DNA of 64,000 nucleotides from Anaerotruncus rubiinfantis (lineage in GTDB: Bacteria > Bacillota > Clostridia > Oscillospirales > Ruminococcaceae): assembly GCF_900078395.1 (NCBI RefSeq), contig NZ_FKLA01000009.1, positions 1,688,614-1,752,613 on the forward strand. The letters run 5' to 3'. Below are positions 33,661-41,952 of the stretch, piece after piece. Below the pieces are notes generated by a model that searched no databases, was not told where the DNA came from, and saw only the letters and a list, made by a program, of their open reading frames with translations. Within the stretch, counting starts at the first letter, position 1, and every line of letters starts with the position of its first letter. The position numbers and the translations under genes were made by a program.

Positions 33661-33820
33661 ATAAATGAACCACATATGACCAACTGGAGATTCGGAGGGG
33701 GGCTTCCGCAGGGAGGCAGCCGAAACGCATGACTTCATATGTGTGTAAAAGGAACAGGCGGAAACCGTGTAATCAATGCGGGTTTCCGCCTGTTGCGTTT
33801 TGCTGGTCAGGGAGGGAATT
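33661..33820 (+). promoter_or_regulatory. Structured mnmA leader, possible attenuator
   Basis: A closing stem CACATATGA (33671-33679)/TCATATGTG (33735-33743) encloses TTCGG/CCGAA and GCTTCC/GGAGGC hairpins; then comes a 14-bp stem AACAGGCGGAAACC (33753-33766)/GGTTTCCGCCTGTT (33781-33794) followed by GCGTTTTGC. The order, folded domain then terminator-like stem then gene, is that of a riboswitch or attenuator, but it matches none that I recognise, and the U run is poor. Confidence 0.5.
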
Positions 33821-34864
33821 ATGAAGAAGAAAAAGGTTTTGGTCGCAATGAGCGGCGGCGTGGACAGCTCGGTTGCCGCGCTGCTTTTGCAGCGGCAGGG
33901 ATACGAGGTCGGCGGTGCCACTTTTGAACTTTTCGACGGCTGCAATGAGGATAACGCCGGGGACGCGAAACGGGTCTGCGAAAAGCTTGGAATCCCGCAT
34001 TATCTGTTCAATTACCGGGAAATTTTTGCAAAGCGGGTGCTCGATTACTTTGTCGAAACCTATGCCGCCGGCGCGACGCCAAATCCCTGCATCGCCTGCA
34101 ACCGGAACATCAAGTTCGGAAAATTCCTGGAGGACGCGGACCGGCTCGGCTACGAATATATCTCGACCGGCCATTATGCCAGCGTGCGTTTTGACGCCCA
34201 AAGCGGTCTTTATCAGCTTTGGCGCAGCGCACAGGAGCGCAAAGATCAGTCTTATGTGCTCTATCATCTGACACAGGCGCAGCTCTCACGGCTGATCCTG
34301 CCGATTGAAAGTTATACGAAAGATGAGGTGCGCGCGATCGCGGCGGCTGCGGGGCTTCCGGTGGCGTCGAAATCGGACAGCCAGGATATCTGCTTTGTGC
34401 CGGATGGGGATTATGTTTCCTTCATTGAACGGTATACGGGCAACGCGTGCGTACCAGGGGACTATTTAGATGAAACCGGGAAGGTGATCGGCCGTCACAA
34501 GGGCGTGCTGCATTATACCATCGGCCAGCGCAAAGGCCTGGGTGTGAGCTTCGGAAGGCATCGGTTCGTGAGCAGGCTCGATCCAAAATTTAATACAGTC
34601 ACCCTTTCGGATGAAAGCGCGGTCTTTTCAGACACACTCCTGGCGGAAGATCTGCGGATGATCGCGCCGGATGGCGCGGGCGCGCCGTTTGCGGCGCAGG
34701 CAAAAATCCGCTATGCCCATAAACCGGCGCCCGCAGAGGTTTACCCGCTTGAAGATGGCCGGGTTCAGGTGCGGTTTGAAGCGCCGCAGCGCGCGGCCAC
34801 AAAAGGGCAGGCCATCGTCTTTTATGACGGGAACCGGGTGCTGGGAGGTGCGACCATCGTATGA
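33821..34864 (+). CDS. mnmA: tRNA 2-thiouridine(34) synthase MnmA
   Basis: 347 residues; ATG with GGGAGGG upstream. The PP-loop AMSGGVDSSVAALLL binds ATP; the catalytic cysteines lie in TPNPCIACNRNIKF and KSDSQDICFV. It transfers sulphur to U34 of Lys, Glu and Gln tRNAs. The partner cysteine desulfurase is not adjacent. It overlaps the next gene by four bases. Confidence 0.95.
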   Translation: MKKKKVLVAMSGGVDSSVAALLLQRQGYEVGGATFELFDGCNEDNAGDAKRVCEKLGIPHYLFNYREIFAKRVLDYFVETYAAGATPNPCIACNRNIKFGKFLEDADRLGYEYISTGHYASVRFDAQSGLYQLWRSAQERKDQSYVLYHLTQAQLSRLILPIESYTKDEVRAIAAAAGLPVASKSDSQDICFVPDGDYVSFIERYTGNACVPGDYLDETGKVIGRHKGVLHYTIGQRKGLGVSFGRHRFVSRLDPKFNTVTLSDESAVFSDTLLAEDLRMIAPDGAGAPFAAQAKIRYAHKPAPAEVYPLEDGRVQVRFEAPQRAATKGQAIVFYDGNRVLGGATIV

Positions 34865-35289
34865 GCTATCTGATTCCGATTGTGATGATTGTGGCGTCAA
34901 ACGTCTTTTATAACCTGTTCACCAAGGGAATGCCGGAAGCCGCAAACCCATTCGCGGCATTGGTTGTGACCTATTTGAGCGCCGCGGCACTTTCGTTTTT
35001 GCTGCTGCTGATGGATGTGCGGGGCAAAAGCGATGTGCTCACATCCTTCGGCGCGGTCAACTGGGTGAGCATCGGATTGGGGGTTGCGATCTTCTGGCTG
35101 GAGCTTGGGTACATTTTGGCGTTTCGCGCCGGATGGAACATCAGCACCTGCTCGCTGGTCGCGAACATCGCGCTGGCAGTGATCCTGTTGTTTATCGGGA
35201 TGCTGTTCTTTCAGGAGAAACTCACCGGAAATCAGTTTATTGGAATTGCGCTGTGCCTTGTGGGGCTCTTTTTTATCAACCGCCACTGA
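34861..35289 (+). CDS. Half-size EamA/DMT-type membrane protein
   Basis: 142 residues with five membrane helices, one EamA repeat instead of the two found in full drug/metabolite transporters. The final segment (FFQEKLTGNQFIGIALCLVGLFFI) is the EamA signature. Half-size members work as dimers, as EmrE does. ATGA overlap couples it to mnmA. The substrate is unknown. Confidence 0.8.
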   Translation: MSYLIPIVMIVASNVFYNLFTKGMPEAANPFAALVVTYLSAAALSFLLLLMDVRGKSDVLTSFGAVNWVSIGLGVAIFWLELGYILAFRAGWNISTCSLVANIALAVILLFIGMLFFQEKLTGNQFIGIALCLVGLFFINRH

Positions 35290-35334
35290 AAAACGTGTGG
35301 TGTGGCTGGGCCGCGTATTGGCGTGGATACGAAA

Positions 35335-35366
35335 AAATGGACCGCTGCATGCGCAGCGGTCCATTT
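35335..35366. terminator. Bidirectional terminator
   Basis: AAATGGACCGCTGC and GCAGCGGTCCATTT form a perfect stem around AT, between convergent genes. Confidence 0.9.
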
Positions 35367-35886
35367 ATTTAATTATGAGGTTCAACCGGCATTCAAATGC
35401 TTCCACGAGGTCAAATGTTTTCGGGTCGACCGCGTTGATATACGCGGTGGCGGGATAGCCGCCGCTCTCCAGCGGCTTTTGCAGATCGATCTTTTCTATG
35501 TACTGGTTGGGTGCCAAAAACTGCGACTGGTAGAGAACATCACCGTTTTCGTCCGCGATTTCGAGCACCATGAGGTAATTGTTGAAGGCGGGATTCTGTA
35601 CCAGGATGTTGCCTCCGGTGCCATCTGAAGCAAACGACGGGTTTAAATTGATCCGGTAGCCGAACTGGTCTGGGCCGGGGGATTTCTCATTGCGCGGCGT
35701 GCCGGGCATCCGGCCGGTCTGAGCCGCCGGGTCAAGTCCTTCCACACGGAAGGCGGGTTTAACCGTGTCGTCTCCACCGAGATTTCCCATGGCAAGATAG
35801 GCGGCGACCGCGACCAGCACGACGCAGAGGAAGGAAAGGAGGATCACAACAACCGGATTGGTTCGGGATTTTTGGCGAAGGCTCAT
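35365..35886 (-). CDS. Membrane-anchored extracellular protein, unknown
   Basis: 173 residues: a basic N-terminus (MSLRQKSRTNP), one membrane helix at about 11-33, then an outside domain of roughly 135 residues ending in beta-strand-rich sequence (LMVLEIADENGDVLYQSQF, then GGYPATAYINAVD). The ATG at 35886 has AAGGAG 8 bases upstream. The family is not recognised. Probably cotranscribed with the membrane protein at 35906. Confidence 0.75.
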   Translation of the reverse strand: MSLRQKSRTNPVVVILLSFLCVVLVAVAAYLAMGNLGGDDTVKPAFRVEGLDPAAQTGRMPGTPRNEKSPGPDQFGYRINLNPSFASDGTGGNILVQNPAFNNYLMVLEIADENGDVLYQSQFLAPNQYIEKIDLQKPLESGGYPATAYINAVDPKTFDLVEAFECRLNLIIK

Positions 35887-35905
35887 GAAAGGCACTCCTT
35901 TCGGG

Positions 35906-36442
35906 TCAGGTAATTTTGCGCAGGATTTTGGGACGGAACCACGCGCGATAGATGTGCAGAACCTGCGTCAGGAGAAAATCGTACATCACAAAGGTAAAGT
36001 TGACCATCCCCATTGCGATATAAGCGGTAAATTTGCCAAAATCGCCCCATCCTTCGAGCAGATCGGGCAAGCCGAGGATGTAAAGGGAGACATAATAGAA
36101 CGCGACGACCATGCCGTTGACCAGTATGAGCTTGACAAGCCAGGCAAAGACCGCCGGCAAACGCTCAATGATCGGCTTGAGGATGGGGTAGTAGCCGAGC
36201 AGCATGATAAAAAGGGTCTTAGCTTCCGGATCAGGCACAATGAACATCGACATCACCGAAACCGCCACATAAACCATCAGTGCCGTTTTTTTGCCGTTTT
36301 CCTCAGCCACCGCGATAAGGACGATGCCCGCGAAAGCGGGGAAGGCATACGAAGAAAACGGGATCAGCCCGGTCATAAACATCATTAACAGGCACAATGC
36401 GGCGGATAAACCGCCGATGGCGACCTGTGTGCTTTTTTTCAT
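35906..36442 (-). CDS. Polytopic membrane protein, ECF S-component-like
   Basis: 178 residues with five or six membrane helices and small cytosolic ends. The opening (STQVAIGGLSAALCLLMMF) and size resemble substrate-binding S components of energy-coupling factor vitamin transporters, but no ECF module genes are nearby. The specific substrate cannot be inferred. Confidence 0.65.
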   Translation of the reverse strand: MKKSTQVAIGGLSAALCLLMMFMTGLIPFSSYAFPAFAGIVLIAVAEENGKKTALMVYVAVSVMSMFIVPDPEAKTLFIMLLGYYPILKPIIERLPAVFAWLVKLILVNGMVVAFYYVSLYILGLPDLLEGWGDFGKFTAYIAMGMVNFTFVMYDFLLTQVLHIYRAWFRPKILRKIT

Positions 36443-36468
36443 AATATCATCCTATTTGTTCATTCGGC

Positions 36469-37083
36469 TCAGAAGCAGCCGGTGCCGCAGTCCATACAGC
36501 AGTTGGCGCAGTACATTGCGGCGCAGATGTCGCAGCAGCTGCAGCCCCCGACCTGGTTGGCCTGGTAGGGCCCGCCGCCATACTGCGGCCGGCCGGTCTG
36601 GCGCTGCCAGACGAGCTGGTTGTAGGCCGCGGCATATTCCTGGTTCTGGGGGTTCATGGTGCAGGCTTTCTGGAAGGACTGAAGCGCGTCATCGAGCCAT
36701 CCGCGCGAATAGTAGATGCTCCCTTTGAGAAAATACCATTCAGCGTCGCGGCTGCCGGCGGACACGCCGTCGAGAAGCTCCTGCGCTTCGGCAAGCCGCC
36801 CGGCATTGATCATCCGGCGGATGTCCGAGAACTGCGAAGTGCCGCTGTAGTAAGATCCGCCCGAACCATAACCGCCCTGCGGCTGGCCGCCGCCCCGGCG
36901 CTGGTTCACAATGGTGTCGTAAGCCTGGTTGATTTCCTGCATCTTCTCCTCAGCCAGGTCGGAAAGGGGATTGCCCGCGTAATTATCCGGGTGGTATTTC
37001 TTCGCAAGCTCCCGGTATGCGGCTTTCACCTGTTCATCGGTGGCGTTCGGGGATACGCCCAAAACCTTATATGGATCTGTCAT
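36469..37083 (-). CDS. J-domain protein with TPR and Cys-rich tail
   Basis: 204 residues: J domain at 1-65 (DPYKVLGVSPNATDEQVKAA, HPD in KKYHPDNYAG), a Gly-rich linker, TPR-like helices at about 85-155, and a tail of 11 Cys in 25 residues (CSCCDICAAMYCANCCMDC). It would stimulate DnaK ATPase; the tail may bind metal. Its ATG overlaps by one base the stop of the DUF5685 gene, so the two are coupled. Confidence 0.87.
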   Translation of the reverse strand: MTDPYKVLGVSPNATDEQVKAAYRELAKKYHPDNYAGNPLSDLAEEKMQEINQAYDTIVNQRRGGGQPQGGYGSGGSYYSGTSQFSDIRRMINAGRLAEAQELLDGVSAGSRDAEWYFLKGSIYYSRGWLDDALQSFQKACTMNPQNQEYAAAYNQLVWQRQTGRPQYGGGPYQANQVGGCSCCDICAAMYCANCCMDCGTGCF

Positions 37084-37958
37084 CAGTGTTCAGTCTCCTT
37101 TTTTGGCAGAAGAATTCTTAGGACGGTATCATGAAGGCCGAGCTGGATCACGTTGTCCAGGATCGGTTTATAGCGATGAAGTTCCAAAAGCTCATAGGCT
37201 TTGATCAGTTCCCCGATGGTGAGGAAAAGCGAACCTTTTGCGTTTTCCCGCACCCGGGCGAGATCTTCCGGGTCAGCCCGGGTGATCTTGTCGCGCAGCA
37301 GGAAGGCGTTGTAGCTGTGATTTTTGAGATCCTCCTCGAGGTCATCGAGCGCGTCGCAGAGATAGACATACCGCCCGAGCAGGTAGCCGAACCGTTCCAG
37401 CACCCTGCGCTGGTTTTCGTCGCGGGCAAGCAGCCCGCAGATGCCGGAAAGCGCGAGGGCGGTCGGTTCGCTGGCCTGGTCCACGCTTTCACAGTTTTCC
37501 GCTTCGATGGCGCTCTGGCGGCTGATCGTTTCGTAAATCACCTGGGCCGCCTGCGGATATTGGTCAGCAGCCTTTTTATAGGCATGGCGCGCGAATGGCA
37601 AAAACAGAAACGACAGAACCTTCGAGCCGAAACCGGCGTCATTGAGATTATCGAGCGCCTTGTAGTAAAACATGATCATCGCAACGCCGGAAGAAAAGGA
37701 AAGCTCGCGGCAGTCGCCGCAGCACGGCATCTTTTTGAGGGGATTTAAAAGACAGCGTTTGCGGGCAAAGTCCTGCTCCTCTTGCGAAAGAGACATGTCC
37801 AACAGCGCGAGAAAGGTGAAGTCATAGCTCAGGGTAAGGCGCGAAAAGGGGCCGTATTGCTTCCCGAGCTGTTTGCAAAGCCCGCAATAGACCGCCTTAT
37901 AGAGTTCATATTCACAGACCCGCAGCTGCGGCTTGCACGGCTTTATATAACCAAACAT
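37083..37958 (-). CDS. DUF5685-family protein
   Basis: 291 residues beginning MFGYIKPCKPQLRVCEYE, the family opening, with CGLCKQLGKQYG and later CLLNPLKKMPCCGDC cysteine pairs that suggest metal binding. It is helical throughout with a DALDDLEEDLKN acidic motif like those of isoprenoid-type helical folds. No function is established. GGAG lies 6 bases before the ATG at 37958. Coupled to the J-domain gene. Confidence 0.83.
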   Translation of the reverse strand: MFGYIKPCKPQLRVCEYELYKAVYCGLCKQLGKQYGPFSRLTLSYDFTFLALLDMSLSQEEQDFARKRCLLNPLKKMPCCGDCRELSFSSGVAMIMFYYKALDNLNDAGFGSKVLSFLFLPFARHAYKKAADQYPQAAQVIYETISRQSAIEAENCESVDQASEPTALALSGICGLLARDENQRRVLERFGYLLGRYVYLCDALDDLEEDLKNHSYNAFLLRDKITRADPEDLARVRENAKGSLFLTIGELIKAYELLELHRYKPILDNVIQLGLHDTVLRILLPKKETEH

Positions 37959-38114
37959 AGTTTGCTCCATTATTGCGCGTTCACGCCGGGAAATCAACAA
38001 TATTTAACTTTATTAGTTTACACGAAAAGGGTGTCAATTTGTTTAATAATTTATGAATTCGTATGATTAATCGGAAAAATAGCCCTTCAAAAGCGCAAAA
38101 TGTCCCCACAAGGG

Positions 38115-38143
38115 TTGATTTTAGCAGGTTTTCGCGGTATGAT
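38115..38143 (+). promoter_or_regulatory. Promoter for the aromatic-acid operon
   Basis: TTGATT (38115-38120), 17 bases, TATGAT (38138-38143), about 98 bases before the first PaaK start. Confidence 0.6.
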
Positions 38144-38240
38144 GAGAAGAACGGATTTAGCGAATAAATGCGTTGAAGCGCGGCAGTGCCTGTGCGCGGT
38201 AAAATGGACCCTTAACAAATGAAACGGAGTGAACGAATCC

Positions 38241-39533
38241 ATGATTTTCAACAAAGAAGCGGAAACAATGTCTCGCAGCGGCATCGAAGCGCTCCAGCTC
38301 GAGCGCCTGAAGCGTCTTGTCCGATACTGCTATGACAATGTGAAGCTTTATCACGACCGGTTCGACGCGATCGGGCTGGATCCCGATAAATTCCGAACTC
38401 TCTCCGATATCCAGTATATCCCGCCGACAACCAAGGCCGACCTGCGTGACACTTATCCGTTCGGAATGTTTGCCGTTCCCAAAAAGGAGGTTGTACGCAT
38501 CCATGCCTCCTCCGGCACCACCGGCAACCCGACCGTCGTCGGCTACACAAGGAATGACCTCGAAATGTGGAGCGAAATCATGGCGCGCATTATCGCCGCG
38601 GCCAACGTAACCGATGAGGATATTGCCCAGATCTGTTTCGGCTACGGCCTGTTTACCGGCGCGCTTGGCCTGCATTACGGACTCGAGAAGATTGGAGCAG
38701 CGGTTGTGCCGTCTTCCTCCGGCAACTCGGAAAAGCAGATCAAGCTGATGAAGGATTTTGGCACCACTACCCTGATCGCTACCCCCAGTTATGCGCTTTA
38801 TCTTGGGGAGCTTGCGCATGAGATGGGCTATCAGCTTTCGGACTTCAAACTGCGTATCGGGCTTTTCGGCTCGGAGGGCTGCACCCCTGAAATGCGCGCC
38901 AAGATCGAAAAGAAGCTCGGGCTTTTCGCCACCGACAACTACGGTATGAGCGAGCTGGTCGGGCCGGGGGTCTCGGGCGAATGTGAATATCGCGACGGTT
39001 TACATATCAATGAGGATCATTTCCTGACCGAAGTGGTCGATCCCGAAACGCTTGAAGCAAAGGCGGAAGGGGAGGTCGGCGAGCTGGTCATCACGACCCT
39101 CACCAAGGAAGCGCTGCCGCTCCTGCGCTACCGTACCCGTGACCTTTCACGCGTCGTTTATACGCCCTGCAAATGCGGGCGGACCACCGCGCGCATGGAT
39201 AAGGTCATGGGCCGCAGTGACGACATGCTCAAAATCAAGGGCGTCAATGTGTTCCCGTCCCAGATTGAAAGCGTGCTGATGCCGATTGCGCAGATCAGCC
39301 CGCATTACATGCTCTATGTCCGGCACGAAGGCTATACCGACACACTCGAAGTCAAGGTCGAGCTGATCGACGGCAGCCTGCTCGAACGGTATTCCGATCT
39401 GGAGAAGCTCACCCAGGATATCCGCCACAAGCTGCGCACGGTGCTCGGCATCGATGCGAAGGTCACGCTCGTTGAACCCAAGACGATTGAACGCTTCGCA
39501 GGCAAGGCAAAACGCGTGGTGGACCTCAGATAG
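38241..39533 (+). CDS. paaK: Phenylacetate--CoA ligase (PaaK), copy 1
   Basis: 430 residues of the AMP-forming aryl-CoA ligase family. ATP/AMP motifs are HASSGTTGNPTVVGYT, ATPSYALYLG, DNYGMSELVGPG and YRTRDLSR, then the C-terminal MGRSDDMLKIKGVNVFPSQIE. It interconverts aryl acetate plus CoA plus ATP with aryl-acetyl-CoA; next to IorAB it probably runs toward ATP formation during amino-acid fermentation. The ATG at 38241 is preferred over a GTG inside the ribosome site. Confidence 0.93.
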   Translation: MIFNKEAETMSRSGIEALQLERLKRLVRYCYDNVKLYHDRFDAIGLDPDKFRTLSDIQYIPPTTKADLRDTYPFGMFAVPKKEVVRIHASSGTTGNPTVVGYTRNDLEMWSEIMARIIAAANVTDEDIAQICFGYGLFTGALGLHYGLEKIGAAVVPSSSGNSEKQIKLMKDFGTTTLIATPSYALYLGELAHEMGYQLSDFKLRIGLFGSEGCTPEMRAKIEKKLGLFATDNYGMSELVGPGVSGECEYRDGLHINEDHFLTEVVDPETLEAKAEGEVGELVITTLTKEALPLLRYRTRDLSRVVYTPCKCGRTTARMDKVMGRSDDMLKIKGVNVFPSQIESVLMPIAQISPHYMLYVRHEGYTDTLEVKVELIDGSLLERYSDLEKLTQDIRHKLRTVLGIDAKVTLVEPKTIERFAGKAKRVVDLR

Positions 39534-39570
39534 TTTTTTGCAGAATTGAAGATAGAAAGGTAGAAAGAGT

Positions 39571-41316
39571 TTGAAACAGTTGATGTTGGGCAACCAGGCG
39601 GTTGCCAGAGGGCTTTACGAAGCCGGATGCAGGGTCGTTTCGAGTTATCCGGGCACCCCGTCCACCGAAATCAGCGAATTTGTCAGTACCTATGAAGAGG
39701 TTTACGCCGAATGGGCTCCGAACGAGAAGGTAGCCTGCGAGGTCGCGCTCGGTGCGTCGTTCGGCGGCGCGCGTTCCTTCTGCGCCATGAAGCATGTGGG
39801 ACTTAACGTCGCGGCCGACCCGCTGTTCACCGCGTCGTATACCGGCGTGAACGGCGGCTTTATCATCGGCGTGGCTGATGACCAGGGGATGCACTCCTCA
39901 CAAAACGAGCAGGATTCCCGCCACTATGCGGTGTCCGCCAAACTGCCGCTGGTCGAACCCGCCGATTCGCAGGAGTGTGTCGATTATGTGAAGGCAGCGT
40001 ATGAAATTTCCGAAACGTACGACACGCCGGTCATCTTCCGCACCTGCACCCGTGTCGCGCATTCCCAAAGCATTGTGGAGCTTTCCGAGCGTGTGGAGCG
40101 GCCGCTCAAAACCTATGAAAAGAACCCGAAAAAATATGTCATGATGCCCGGCAACGCGATTGGACGGCATGTATTTGTGGAAGAACGGATGCGCAGGCTC
40201 GCGGAATTCGCCGAAACCACGCCGCTCAATCGGGTGGAAATGAACGATCCGAAAATCGGCATCGTCACCGCCGGCATCTGCTACCAGTATGTGAAAGAGG
40301 CCTTTCCGGATGCGAGCATTCTGAAGCTCGGACTGATTAATCCCTTGCCGGTAAAGTTGATCGCGGATTTTGCCGCGAAAGTTGAGAGACTCTATGTTGT
40401 GGAAGAACTCGACCCGGTCATCGAAACCCACCTGCGCGTACATAACATCCCGGTAGCGGGCGGCAAGGAACTCACCGGACTGCTCGGCGAACTTTCCCAG
40501 CGCAAGGTTGCGGCGGCGTTCGGCAAGGCGGTTCCCGCGCCGGAAGGTTTTGGCGAGCCGGTGCCGGTGCGCCCTCCGGTGCTCTGCCCGGGCTGCCCGC
40601 ACAGAGGGCTCTTCTATACGCTTGGCAAGCTGAAGGTGATGGTCAGCGGTGACATCGGCTGCTACACGCTTGGCGCAATGCCGCCGCTCGGCGCGATGGA
40701 CACCACCATATGCATGGGCGCTTCGATCTCCGGTCTGCACGGCTTCAATACCGCGCGCGGCGGTGATTCCGCGAAAAAATCGGTCGCGGTCATCGGTGAC
40801 AGCACCTTTATGCATTCCGGAATCACCGGGCTCATCGATATCACCTATAACCGCGGCAATTCGACCGTGATCGTGCTCGACAATTCGATCACCGGCATGA
40901 CCGGACATCAGCAGAACCCGACCACCGGGCTCACACTCAAAAACCAGCCGACCCCGCAGGTTTCGATTGAGAAGATCTGCGAGGCGGCGGGTGTTAAGCG
41001 CATCCGTGTTGTCGATCCAAACGAGCTTCAGGAGCTCGAAGCGGTCATCAAAGAGGAACTTGCGGCCGACGAGCCCTCGGTCATCATCGCCCGGAGGCCA
41101 TGCGCACTCTTAAAATACGTTAAGCATAACCCGCCGCTTGCGATCGACCAGGACAAATGCAAAAACTGCAAAATGTGCATGAAGATCGGATGCCCGGCTA
41201 TCAGCGCCACCAGCGGCAAGGTCGTCATTGACGATACACTTTGCGTCGGCTGCGACCTTTGTAAAAAGATGTGCGGCTTCGGCGCGATTAAATCTACCGC
41301 GGAGGTGGCGAAATAA
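39571..41316 (+). CDS. iorA: Indolepyruvate ferredoxin oxidoreductase, alpha subunit
   Basis: 581 residues. The N-terminal pyrimidine domain starts LMLGNQAVARGLYEAG and holds SYPGTPSTEI; the TPP-binding part has CPGCPHRGLFYTLGKL, DIGCYTLG and GDSTFMHSGI. Two 4Fe-4S ferredoxin motifs close the chain (CKNCKMCMKIGCPA, CVGCDLCKKMCGF). It decarboxylates indole-, phenyl- or hydroxyphenylpyruvate to the aryl-acetyl-CoA, reducing ferredoxin. Starts with TTG; ends one base into iorB. Confidence 0.95.
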   Translation: MKQLMLGNQAVARGLYEAGCRVVSSYPGTPSTEISEFVSTYEEVYAEWAPNEKVACEVALGASFGGARSFCAMKHVGLNVAADPLFTASYTGVNGGFIIGVADDQGMHSSQNEQDSRHYAVSAKLPLVEPADSQECVDYVKAAYEISETYDTPVIFRTCTRVAHSQSIVELSERVERPLKTYEKNPKKYVMMPGNAIGRHVFVEERMRRLAEFAETTPLNRVEMNDPKIGIVTAGICYQYVKEAFPDASILKLGLINPLPVKLIADFAAKVERLYVVEELDPVIETHLRVHNIPVAGGKELTGLLGELSQRKVAAAFGKAVPAPEGFGEPVPVRPPVLCPGCPHRGLFYTLGKLKVMVSGDIGCYTLGAMPPLGAMDTTICMGASISGLHGFNTARGGDSAKKSVAVIGDSTFMHSGITGLIDITYNRGNSTVIVLDNSITGMTGHQQNPTTGLTLKNQPTPQVSIEKICEAAGVKRIRVVDPNELQELEAVIKEELAADEPSVIIARRPCALLKYVKHNPPLAIDQDKCKNCKMCMKIGCPAISATSGKVVIDDTLCVGCDLCKKMCGFGAIKSTAEVAK

Positions 41317-41897
41317 TGTCGAATGTAAAAAGTATTATGATTGTCGGCGTCGGTGGGCAGGGTTCACTGCTCGCCAGTAAGCTCATGGGCAATGTGCTCA
41401 TGGCGCAGGGCTTTGATGTGAAGGTTTCCGAGGTGCACGGTATGGCTCAGCGCGGCGGTTCGGTTGTCACCTATGTCAAATATGGAGACAAGGTCTATTC
41501 GCCGGTCATTGCGGAAGGCGAAGCGGACGTCATTGTTTCGTTCGAGAAGCTTGAAGCCGCCCGCTGGCTGCCCTTCCTCAAGGAAGGCGGCAAACTGATC
41601 GTCAACGACCAGGAAATTGACCCGATGCCGGTCATAACCGGTGTGATGCCTTATCCCACAGAAATCTTTGAGAAGCTCACGGCAAAAGGGGTGCAGCTCG
41701 TGGCGCTCGACGCTTTGAAGCTCGCGCATGAAGCGGGCAGCGCCAAAGCGGTCAATGTCGTGCTGATCGGCGTGCTCTCGTCAATGCTGGACTTCTCGGA
41801 TGAAGTCTGGCAGCGGACGATCGAAAAGACCGTCCCGGCAAAGTTCCTTGAACTCAATAAAAAGGCGTTTGCGCTTGGCCGCAGTTACAAAGGTTAA
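41316..41897 (+). CDS. iorB: Indolepyruvate ferredoxin oxidoreductase, beta subunit
   Basis: 193 residues, the gamma-type domain of 2-oxoacid:ferredoxin oxidoreductases: IVGVGGQGSLLASKLMG, EVHGMAQRGGSVVTYVK. It forms the heterodimer with IorA; overlapping TAATG with GGAGGTG ahead shows coupled translation. Confidence 0.95.
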   Translation: MSNVKSIMIVGVGGQGSLLASKLMGNVLMAQGFDVKVSEVHGMAQRGGSVVTYVKYGDKVYSPVIAEGEADVIVSFEKLEAARWLPFLKEGGKLIVNDQEIDPMPVITGVMPYPTEIFEKLTAKGVQLVALDALKLAHEAGSAKAVNVVLIGVLSSMLDFSDEVWQRTIEKTVPAKFLELNKKAFALGRSYKG

Positions 41898-41952
41898 ATT
41901 TTTACGGCAGCAGGCCGTTTTAGAAGACTAGAAACGAAAGGACGAAACATAA

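Noticed and set aside
39898..40908. 336-codon minus-strand ORF
   Set aside because: Antisense to iorA, no ribosome site or domain.
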